A DNA stretch of 64,000 nt from Pyxicephalus adspersus (lineage: Eukaryota > Chordata > Amphibia > Anura > Pyxicephalidae): assembly GCF_032062135.1 (NCBI RefSeq), contig NC_092859.1:85668450-85732449 (forward strand). Direction: 5' to 3'. Numbering within the stretch: position 1 is the first letter of the stretch; each line of letters opens with the position of its first letter. Both the position numbers and the translations under genes were made by a program. Positions 23,441-33,079 of the stretch are shown here, piece by piece. The notes under the pieces are model-generated. The model did not search any database. It was not told the origin of the DNA and saw only the letters and a program-made list of their open reading frames with translations.

Positions 23441-26400
23441 GTACGTAGGAAGGTGACAATCATATTTATATTTTGCTTTTTTTATACTCCTATGTTGAAT
23501 GTCTTATATACATACAATCAAAATCTTTATTTCAGAAATAGTACTTCGGCATGATGCCTCTATCCAATCTCCATCTACCTGCAATCAATGGGACTGGGAA
23601 CAGCATGGACAAAACTATGACATTCTCAGGTCTTGTTGATTTTTTCATTGTAAAGAATGTTAACATTCACAAGAACAAAATACAAAGCCATAATGTACAG
23701 AACAGTCAATTTAAATATCTACCAACAACATTAAGGTACAGTATACCCTTGTATCATGTATTTGGGAAGGAATGGTTCCAGTTTATCTTTCATATCATTG
23801 GTATACACTATGGAAATGTTTCTTTTTAAACTTTACCATAGTGTGTTAGGTAGTGAGGATTTCAGAGGGTATGCCTGGCCTGAATCACATTTCAATGTGT
23901 GCTCTGCTGCTCTCTTAAGTGTGACTTAAATATGTAGACTGCAACCATCTGTAATTGTAATATATCAATTCAACAACCAACAATTAAAAAAAAAACAAAA
24001 AAAAAAAACTATGAATAAGAAATGTAATGACAATATACTATTTTGCTGTCATTATTGAGAGATTTTAGTTTCATCATCCTAACAAAATACACAGTACAAG
24101 TATGAAAGTTATCTCCTTACAAACTCACCGTTGTGTTTAATTAATAAGACAGTGTCTTCTATGATCTAGTAGAATTTATGCATCAGTACAGAAAAAATCT
24201 GTTCTCAAGAGGGTCATATAGGCAGGACATTTGGGAGTAGGTCTTCCTTGCATGTCCTACTGGTCAAAGCTGTAACAAGACAGCAACTAGTTATACAGTA
24301 TTATAGAAAATATTACACTATTTCTATTTTCCTAAAATGTCTTTACTGCAAATAATGCTTTTGCTTTAAGAGAAATGACTATCAAAGAAAATCTGCTGCA
24401 TCACCTAATGGATTGACTAGTTAATGGAATTGATCAGCCATGGAAATACTGTAGATAACAAAGTCTTGTATGAGCCAGATTACTATCCAAATTAATTAAT
24501 TGCAATCAATTCTACAAATTATACTGATGAAGCTTTTTCTTAAGTGAGGCTGGTAATTTATACCAGTTAGGTAGTGCCTGAAACCTTACTTTTGCATTAT
24601 CAACATATTAATATTCTTACAGCAAATTTATGGGTCAAGAGACAATATACATTCCTTCACTTGTCTTGTGAAAATATATGTAATGCTTTACACTGAATCA
24701 TAAAAGGTTACACGCAAAATATATATATATATATATATATATGGCACTGGTATTGTTTTTTTGGCAATAATTCTGTATCTAAGCACTGTCCAGGTGGATA
24801 TTAATGTTTATTGTTATAGAGTAAATGCAATATAAAACTATGGACATCTTGGTTCTTTAAAGGGTCCAGCCACAGTTTTTCATTCTGGTGAGTTGTGTTG
24901 CAAATTCATGTTAATATCTGGTATCGTTTGGTTATATATATATATCGTTGGATTAGGGCACCTTATTCAAATTAATGTTCTGCCAATGCAGTGGAATGGC
25001 CAAAAAATGGGCATGCAGTATTTTTTTTCAGTGCCCATCACAGTGCCTGGTACTGCAATACTTGCATTGCGTTTTTCTGTAGTGTATGTGTGTTGCAGAG
25101 TGCCTATGAATATGAGGGGCACCACGATTAACCTATACAAGTATAAAAAAAAACAAAGTAAAATAAGAACAAAGACAAGTGCCCACTCTTCAAAAATTAG
25201 CTTATGAAATCCTAACAAGGAATGGGCAATAGGCTATGGGGCAGGCAACCCATATCATGCTCACAAATGAAAGTTCTACTTATATAATACAGTGTAATCT
25301 TTGAGATATCAAAAATGCTCAAGGAACAAACAAGTCTCTTGCATACACATTATGCCACTCAAATATTCCCATAATAAGTAGCTGAATCAAAGCTTCTGTT
25401 CTCTCCATAGGAAAACAAATGTAAGTTATGGTGCAACAGAAGATAAGCACCCCAAGTATGCAGCAGTTTCACAGCGCTACCCAAGACCTTGGAGAGAGCA
25501 ACAAATGGTTTTCCTGCCTCCTTCAACAGCAATGAGAACATTGGTAAGAAGTCCTGGAACAACATACAGTGCAACATAATCTATATTTATATAATAGATA
25601 TAATCTCAGCATTATTATTACATCAAATGAAACTTGTAACATTGCCAAATACAAACCCAACTTTAATCACAGAAAATCATTTCTATCTTCCTTTATGATA
25701 CCCAATAATGTAAACTCACCTTTTTCTGTGTTTATTGAACTGGGAAAAAAACCTGTTTAATGGACCAATACAAATTATTTTTTTTTATCTCAGTGCACCT
25801 TACTTAAATATCTGAAAATAGAAATATTTGAGTAGCCAAATTATACAATCAGAGTATCCTCTGATTCTTCTTTTGAAGGCTGTACAGTAAAAACACACCT
25901 ACCTCTATTGACATAACAGTCTTTCATTCTTTTACAATCTTATATAACCTGTATGTTTCAGATTCCAACTGCCCATATTAAAGAAAAGAGATGTGATGAA
26001 CAAAATGATAAAAGTTTACATAGCGCTCAAAGTTCAAGAATTGTCATGGAATCTGAATTCCACAAAAAATTGATCAAAGGTGTAAAAGAACAATATAATA
26101 AACGGCAATTTCATTTTTCCACTGAGCCAATCAGGTAATGGTTTTCAATACATCAAAATATTGTTACATAGTAACTGTATTGTAATATATTCAGGAGTAT
26201 TCACAAAATATTATTTAGCAAGACTCAACACTGACAACTATTTGCATTATCATGCACATTTTTATCTATTTAGAGGTTTATGAAGTGTGATAATACTGCA
26301 AACGTTGGAGTGGGTGATCAAAGTACTTGAGCCTTAAAAAGAATTTGTTTTTATGGCTAAATCCCGGACTGTTGTTAGAGACAAATGCATTGCAGTGATG

Positions 26401-27285
26401 AAGCAATTAAAATGTAACATAAAAGGTAGCACTGCTAATTCATACAACAGTCTAATAGATAATACAAATAAAAATGGTGTATCCTTTGAAGACCTGGTAT
26501 GTCAAGCTTAGATGTTTCTTGCTTAGTGCAATCTACCTGCACAGAAGAATGACAATGGTAATACAAGGGTAAAACTACAGAGACATCAGACCTACCTATA
26601 GACATTGCATGCACCATGCACATTAAATGTTCTGTTGAAGAAAGCTGTGGAAAGTTCAGCTGTATGAAAGATCTTCTATAGACAAATGTGATCATAATCC
26701 ATCTGCATAACTGCAATTCATTGGCTTTTTTTTAATTTCCTATCAGTTTTAAAGGGAAAGCATTAAAGGTTTTTGAATGTTTTGTATATGATTATATACA
26801 TCAAGCTTTTATATCTATACTTCAATATGTCAGTGTCTCCTGCTGCAATATAAATCCCAAAAAATAGAATTTTAGCTATTATTTTAAAAAAACAGGATTT
26901 AATTGAACATAATTCAAAAATGCTATGCTATAAAAATACTAAAATTGCTAATATTTCAATCTAGTGTCTTTTTTACAGAAAAAGGTACGTGAATTTTCAT
27001 GTTATACAAAAAAATTCCATTAAAAGTCTAAAAAAGGGAATACAAATATTAATTTTGTCAGCTAACTTGCAAGTCACAGCTGCATTTCTGCAGATATTTT
27101 TCATGTATGGTAGATAGACCATAAAAGCATATTTGCCAAGGATAATTTATATTTTATCTCTTACAGGAACACTAGAGGTAATTTGAGCATAACTGGAATT
27201 TGCTGTCCTATATCCTGGACAGCTCCACAGCAAATTAACAGGCTAAGGAGAAACAAAGATGGGCTGAAGTTCCAACGTCACACAG
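23380..27285 (+). CDS. Uncharacterised multi-exon gene (partial model)
   Basis: I do not recognise this protein. The core is three exons (25411-25543, 25962-26134, 27167-27285) with good acceptors and donors and matching phases (2, 0, 2, 1). The upstream exon is either 23380-23440 (GVPKFAALQINPSQYLFNEK, donor gtacgt) or 23536-23629 (IVLRHDASIQ..WDWEQHGQNYD, weak donor gtcttg). Both leave phase 2 and splice in frame to 25411, but not to each other. The joined product is basic, rich in R, K, Q and P, with no signal peptide or membrane segment, and begins after the first visible exon. The start codon and last exon are not established; possible 3' exons are discussed in the findings. It lies in what is a gene-poor interval downstream of CAND1 in other vertebrates. 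Confidence 0.5.
23536..23629 (+). CDS. Alternative upstream exon of uncharacterised gene
   Basis: Acceptor ttatttcag; reads IVLRHDASIQSPSTCNQWDW and EQHGQNYDIL. The donor TCAG|gtcttg is weak. Phase 1 in, 2 out, joining exon 25411 in frame. Confidence 0.35.
24719..24742. repeat. (AT)n microsatellite
   Basis: Twelve AT units, in the intron before exon 25411. Confidence 0.9.
24947..25135. repeat. Probable MITE with weak TIRs
   Basis: Left gttggattagggcaccttat and right gaggggcaccacgattaacc are roughly inverted. The interior (ccaatgcagtggaatggcc, gtgcctggtactgcaat) looks like a palindromic anuran MITE. TIRs are diverged and no clear target duplication was found. Confidence 0.4.
25411..25543 (+). 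CDS. Exon of uncharacterised gene
   Basis: Acceptor gttctctccatag, donor ATTG|gtaaga. The 44 codons read KTNVSYGATEDKHPKYAAVS, then QRYPRPWREQQMVFLPPS. Ordered codon use and rich Pro/Arg/Trp content look coding. Confidence 0.6.
25962..26134 (+). CDS. Exon of uncharacterised gene
   Basis: Acceptor tgtatgtttcag, donor CAG|gtaatg. Reads IPTAHIKEKRCDEQNDKSLH, then ESEFHKKLIKGVKEQYNKRQ and FHFSTEPI. Phase 0 in, phase 2 out. It contains a probable amphipathic, Lys-rich helix. Confidence 0.62.
27167..27285 (+). CDS. Exon of uncharacterised gene
   Basis: Acceptor tatctcttacag, donor ACAG|gtataa. The split Arg codon joins exon 25962 in frame. Reads NTRGNLSITGICCPISWTAP, then QQINRLRRNKDGLKFQRHT. Phase 1 out. 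Confidence 0.58.
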
Positions 27286-28071
27286 GTATAAAAATGGGGA
27301 ATTCAAAGAATATTATAATGGAACTTGTAGATTATTATATTTTTCTTGCACCCCATTAGTGGACTTTCCAAAGGAGTGTAGAAAGGATGACTTTTATGTA
27401 GGAGATACAGGAAGTTTATTGTAGAGATACTCGCGTGTGTGTGTGTGCATTCTACAAGAATGGTGGTGGAAACCACAGCATGCAGCAGGGGGTATTTAAC
27501 ACTTCTGGAAATGTCAAATGCTAAAGACAGTGGTAGAAAACATTCTGACCTGCTAACCCTGTAGGGGTTGAAATACGTAGAGTCATTTACTGTAGCATAC
27601 CAATTTATCAGGAAATACCCCAAAGGGATTATGAAGCAAAGCAGGGAGTGTGAAATGTATTTTTGCTACTTAATCCTATATCTTTATGTGAATCTATTTC
27701 TCTATCTCGTACAAAACTGGAAGCTTACCGTCTTTTTACATTCCAAGAGGGTATAATGCAAAAAATAGAAGATGAATCTGTCTTATTAGGTACATTAAAA
27801 TGTATTTAAAGCCAACACTTTATGTTTTAGTTTTAGACAGGGCAGGAAACTTAGGGACTTTAGGGGCTTAAAACCCCTATGATGGTATACTTGTTGGGGA
27901 GATTTCCCTTCTCTCGTTTGTCCTGGGGATGCAGCAGGAAATGGGGGAAAATCTCTTGGAAGTAAACAGAGTTAAAGAATTGTCACAAAAATATATGTTC
28001 CCATTTTACCACTTGCCCTGAGAACAACTTTAATCTAGGATCTCCCCCTTAGACCCTCCCTACTCAAATAT

Positions 28072-28116
<45 letters not shown>

Positions 28117-28803
28117 AATATAAATGCCTTTACATACACTTTAATGCTCATGTTATATTGTTTAGCTCCTGCAGATGTTTAGGATTATAGGCATGCATCA
28201 TGGATAGAACTTACTGGCTTTTAAAGTTATTTTTTAATAATTTAGAGAACTATACAACACACAGATATATTCTGTATACATTATTTGTGGAACATTACCT
28301 TAGATTTGCTGTGTTTAATCTCTGAATATAATAATACTTGATGCATGGCAGCAGATAATTAATTTATGGCTTTTTAGATAATGAGTTTTGTGTGGCTTTT
28401 TTGACACTCTAGGAATTGAGCTTGCTAAATGAAGCAATGCAGTAAATGTATTTGTTTATCTGTTCTAATATTGTGAGAAGTGACTCCGTTTGACCACTCA
28501 GAATGTTTTTCAGACTAATAAATGTTTTTTTGTGCCTCTTGGCACAAACACTCTGCAGCTCATGGCTCCCTAGGAATAACCAACTATCACAACATAGCAT
28601 TAAATAAACTATCCGATTGCATATTTATTTTCCATGCAAGAAGCAAAACACTCATGTTAAATGGCATTACTGAAATATTTACTTACCAATAGATAATATA
28701 TGAGGCTTTCTGGGTTACCCTCCTCTTGTGTATTAAACATTTACCAAGCAGAGGCTCTATAAAATTTTAGTAATAATTAAAATATTAATAACTAGAATAA
28801 TGT
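27286..28803. other. Intergenic or intronic, no recognised gene
   Basis: Holds a short (GT)n run near 27435 and an (AT)n microsatellite at 28074-28114. One weak exon-like interval (27603-27662) is noted under findings. Confidence 0.5.
28074..28114. repeat. (AT)n microsatellite
   Basis: About 20 AT units. Confidence 0.95.
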
Positions 28804-29004
28804 GCCTGATTTATTAAAACTCTCCAAGGCTGGAGAGGATACACTTTCATCAGTGAAGCTGGGTGATCCAGCAAACCTGGAATGGATCTGGTCCTGGATT
28901 AAAAACATTTGCTAGCAAATAGCAAATGATTTTAAGAAAGCAATTCCAGGTTTTCTGGATCACCCAGCTTCACTGATGAAAGTGTATCCTCTCCGGCCTT
29001 GGAG
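28804..29004. mobile_element. Palindromic MITE, copy 1
   Basis: Long inverted repeat. GGCTGGAGAGGATACACTTT, catcagtgaagctgggtgat and ccagcaaacctgg on the left recur inverted on the right (atcacccagcttcactgatg, aaagtgtatcctctcc). It starts GCCTGATTTATTAAAA. The expected terminal AGCTTTAATAAATCAGGC at the right is missing, so the right end is truncated. Same family as 47283 and 52309. Confidence 0.85.
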
Positions 29005-29384
29005 TACCAATAACTGCAAATTTCTTTGATATTCTATTGTCAAATATTTTACAACAAGATGGTTTATGAATTGGAATGGTATGAATTAATTGAATGGACT
29101 GAATTTCAACAGAAAGTCTAAACTTCTGGCCTAAACTGCCTATACATCTGGATCTGCAATGAAATGAACTTTAGAACTAGTGGTGTTGAAGCAGGGGTTG
29201 CAAAGGTCCCAGTAAAAACCAACCTTATTAATCTTGAAGGCCAGTAAGGGCCCTCCTTATGGCATTGTGTGGCGGTAAGGCCACAGTGAGGACAATATGG
29301 GGCTGGTGAAGTTACACTTGATGATGAACAGCTGAAGGCACACTGACAGAGGTCTGGGGGTCCTGCTGGGAATATATGGGAGTC

Positions 29385-29545
29385 TGACATGAAGGGGGTT
29401 ATCTGATGTAAAGAGGGATTCTAATATAAAGTGATGTGAATAGGGAAGGTCCAGATGTGAAGGGTGATCTCTTAATGTGAATGGGGGAACTGTGATGTGA
29501 TGAAAAAAAGTGCTTGTAATGTGAAAGGGGGCTTCTAATGTAAAG
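29385..29545. repeat. Degenerate minisatellite
   Basis: Irregular repeats built on (T)AATGTGAA(A)GGGGG and GATGTGAAGGG-like units about 25-35 bp apart (tctgatgtaaagaggg, ccagatgtgaagggtg, ttaatgtgaatggggg, gtaatgtgaaaggggg, ctaatgtaaagag). Confidence 0.55.
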
Positions 29546-30466
29546 AGTTTGTCCTAAGTGGTAGAGGTTTTATCAACAATTAGAACTGGGGCTCTTAGAT
29601 CTGTAACTAGAAGAACATCAGTAGTGGGGTGGATATTCTGTTAAAGTGGGGCCCAGGTCAAAATTTTACATTGGGGCCCACAGGTCTGAAAACCTACTGA
29701 AACCAACAAGTATTGTTTGACATAACTTTGGTATAGCTGTCTTTTTATTAGATTAATTCATTATATATTTATAATATGTAAAGTGTAATATATATAATAT
29801 AATATGGTATCCCAAGTAAAAGGAGGCATATTTAAATTTTGTAATACGTATATAATTATCAATATTCTGGTAGGAGAAAATGTTACTTACTGTTACTACA
29901 GAATTGTGCAAAGAGGAATTTGTAGACACTTCCCTGTGGTGAAAATGATTTTACTAAAGTAATAAATAAATAGTGTGGATTTGTTAGCATAAACATATGT
30001 ATTCCCATTAACATGTAGATTATAATTTCATATAAAGAGGTTGATTTACTAAAGCAGTATGCATTTCCCATAGTTTAGAGATGTTATATTTATTTACATG
30101 ATCTAATATTCCATAAACAATTGAAATGTATATATCATATGGGCCATATACACATTCTTGGTATATCATTACATAGTCCCTTGTATTTTCATTCTATCCA
30201 CTCCTGATTGACCACAAAATATATTTATAAATTGACCAGTTGACCTTGTCATGCTCAGTCTCAATCCTTACTTACCTTCAGCCCATCCAAATACATCAAA
30301 TACATTTGCCTTAAATGCTGATAAACTATGAATATTCCCCCTCCTTTTTTTAATAAGTTTAAAGAAACACAATTCCATGAAAGACCCTCTTGGTGGATAT
30401 TGATATTGTATATATACAGCCCTGTACTGTAGTAGGGGATTCAGTAATAAAATTCAAAATGTTAGT
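29546..30466. other. Intergenic, no recognised gene
   Basis: AT-rich. Contains a short piece (tggggcccaggtcaaaattt, ttggggcccac near 29.65 kb) resembling a diverged interspersed repeat. No coding signal. Confidence 0.5.
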
Positions 30467-30595
30467 CTAAAGCTTCGAACAGACTTTTGATGGACATGAG
30501 AGTTTTGTTCACTGTACACGTCAGATTTTTGTCCAAGAAGAGAATGACTATTCGTCCCAGGTGAGAATCATCTGATGTGCGTGCATAGCTTAAGC
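30467..30595. repeat. Probable MITE fragment
   Basis: Carries cactgtacacgtcagatttt, tgtccaagaagagaatgact and attcgtcccaggtgagaatc, then gatgtgcgtgcatagctta. This looks like an anuran interspersed repeat. The internal GTACACGTCAGA and TCTGATGTGCGTGC segments are partly inverted. The open frame over it is incidental. Confidence 0.4.
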
Positions 30596-30998
30596 CTAGA
30601 CAGGAGTTACTGTCTGCAATGGTGTCCCCCAAGGAATCTACTACAACTAGGCCAATTAAAAGATATACATGTCATCTTCAACAAATATACAAAATCTCTC
30701 AGAATTATTGGTATTTACTCACTAGTGATTCAATTGTCAACAAATACGTAAAATAATATATAGAGATTGTGATGGGAAAATCAGATTTTTTTTAAATTGC
30801 TCAGATGGAGTAGATTGACCTGACATGGGAGAGTTTCTGGTTATACTTATATGGGCTATGCTCTGTGTTTTTTATAGACCTGACTTTTTAAACTTTGTTT
30901 TAAAATTTGCATCTGTATGGAATAAATATTGATGTGCTTTTATTAGAACTTTAGTTCCATTGTAGTCATACATTAGATAGCTGACCTCTATTCTATTA

Positions 30999-31480
30999 CA
31001 GGTAGTCCCCAGGTTACATACAAGATAGGGACTGTAGGTTTGTTCTTAAGTTGAATTTGTATGTAAGTCGGAACAGGTACTTCATTTTAATAAATGCAAT
31101 TAGGACAGATGTTTGTCTCAGCATATTATTAGGCAGTATTGTGTCAGTTACTGTATAAAATTCTCATTGCGAGTTAATCACAAAAAAAAACAAAAAAAAA
31201 CCTTTATGGTGCCTAGACATTCATTAACTTCTGGAGCAAGCTGTGCTTTGATATGCAAAAATAAACAACTGCAGAGATTGTCTTGGTCATTAAAGAGTTA
31301 CAAGGGGCTGCAAAAACAGCTCACACCCAACAAGATCACCCACAACCTCAGCTGTGTTTAGCAAAAGATTGCTTCTGCAAGTTATGCGAACTACCCCCTT
31401 CCCCCTGTCAAGCCCTATCCTGCACAGATCGATTAGGGAAGCCAGTTTGTATCTAGGAGTCGTCCGTATGTCGGACTGCT
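30999..31480. mobile_element. Probable non-autonomous DNA transposon
   Basis: Starts caggtagtccccaggttaca, then gggactgtaggtttgttctt and aatttgtatgtaagtcggaa. It ends tatctaggagtcgtccgtat, gtcggactgctt. This is the layout of a common anuran repeat whose intact right end mirrors the left. Here the right terminus is lost. The class is uncertain. Confidence 0.5.
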
Positions 31481-31660
31481 TGATTGATTAGCTATTAAAG
31501 AGTATATTGGGTATATGAGATAACTTGAAAAGGATACAAGTTTTACAATTTAAAGTTACATGTTCAGAATACATTATCACCTTTTCACTGGCTTCTGCAT
31601 CACATTTTCGGTGTTATGCGTGAACCGTCAGTTAACTGGGAAGGCGTGACCAGGCGGGAA

Positions 31661-31697
31661 ATTTAAAAGCAGATTACATTTTAATCTGCTTTTAAAT
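31661..31697. repeat. Perfect 16-bp inverted repeat
   Basis: ATTTAAAAGCAGATTA (31661-31676), 5-nt loop CATTT, TAATCTGCTTTTAAAT (31682-31697). No mismatch. It sits about 230 bp upstream of the piggyBac-like ATG, so it may be a subterminal palindrome of that element. Confidence 0.85.
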
Positions 31698-31924
31698 GCT
31701 TGATCACAGTAAAATAAAATAAATCCAAAAGTTTATCTATTAGTGCATAAAACAGCTTTGTCCAGTGCCCTAATTTATAGTTTGTCCACTTCTAGCCCTT
31801 ACCTTGATCTAACCTTTGCTTGAACTTTTCCTGACCTTTTCCTTATTTTTTTGATTTCATCATTTGAACACTTTTCTCTGACCTTGAATGTTCCTGACCG
31901 CTTACTGGAGACTTGACCACATCA

Positions 31925-32963
31925 ATGGCATCAAAAAGGCATCATGCCCGCGCAAAAGCTGTTTTTGAACAACTAGAAAGCAGAGATAGCGATTTGGAGT
32001 CACTGGTGGAATCGAGCGATAGTGATTCACCAGGAAACCTGTCATCAGACAGTGACAGTGAACTCAGCGACGAATCGAACTTGAGGTCAGTAATGTGCGC
32101 ACTTGGTGCTCTATTGATCTTGATGCGGCTCAGGCAGCACCAACAACATTCCCATTTACTGGCGCACCTGGTGTGAAAATTGATGTTGAACTCAACGACC
32201 CCTTGGCATACCTGCAACTGTTTCTGACCGATGAGGTTATTGAAAAAATAGTTGCTGAGACAAACAGGTACGTTGCACAACAATTAGCTGCTCCACACCT
32301 GAGGTTTGCAATTGACAGAAAGTGGGAACCAGTGACCAAAGATGACATTTGGCTATTTTTGGTCTTAGTAATACTTCAGGAAAGGGTGGGCAAACCCCTG
32401 CAGAAATGGTATTGGTCTACTAATAAAATACTTGCCATTATTCTTTGCCACAGTGATGCCAAAGTACAGATTTACCCTGATCATGAAGTATCTACCCGTT
32501 GCCAACAATGAAGAGTTTGATGAAACTACCCATCCTGCACCAAAAAATTGAGAAGTATCTCAAATGATTCCTAAAATTTTCCAACAGGCCTATGTGCCAG
32601 AAAGAGACATCAGCATAGATGAAAGTCTAATGACCCACAAGGGGAGGCTCAGCTGGGTGCAATAGATTGCGTTAAAGAGAGCACAATTTGGCATTAAATC
32701 CTACATGCTGCGCGTATGGACAACTGGCTAAAGGGATTCAGTCCTATACACTGGAAATGGGACAAAATTCAACCCAAAATACAGCAGCTATGGAATGACA
32801 AGATCTTCTGTTCTCTCACTCACTGAGCCATTGCTAAATCAGGGCTATTGTGTCACAACCGACAACTTTTACACTTCTCTTGATCTTAATGAGTTTCTTC
32901 TGCAACACAAAACAGATGTGTATGGAAACGGCAGGGCTAACCGGCACAGAAATGGTTGCATTT
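31925..32963 (+). pseudogene. piggyBac-type transposase remnant
   Basis: Cut-and-paste transposase of the DDE_Tnp_1_7/piggyBac type, broken. It starts MASKRHHARAKAVFEQLESR, followed by an acidic Ser/Asp-rich N-terminus. A frameshift near 32.1 kb leads into NDPLAYLQLFLTDEVIEKIV and RKWEPVTKDDIWLFLVLVIL. A second frameshift near 32.43 kb leads to PLFFATVMPKYRF-like sequence, then in-frame stops (three). Two catalytic-type Asp motifs survive: SIDES (Asp codon 32618-32620) and TTDNFYTS (Asp codon 32861-32863). The frame stops at about 32963, just after GNGRANR, so the third catalytic Asp and C-terminal Cys-rich part are missing. About 320 residues instead of the usual 550-600. Confidence 0.85.
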
Positions 32964-33079
32964 AACATTGTACGTGCATGTGTTTTGTAACGTAAGCACC
33001 ATTGAAGTGAATGTTAATATATCTTCAGTATGATATAAAATAAGGCACACTGTGGTATAGATCTACTGAACAGTGTCAG

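Noticed and set aside
29118..29390. 90-codon reverse ORF, Cys/Pro-rich
   Set aside because: No splice context, no recognised motif, and the region grades into a minisatellite.
30466..30570. Open exon-like segment ending CCCAG|gtgaga
   Set aside because: Sequence looks like an interspersed repeat (MITE), so the good donor is likely incidental.
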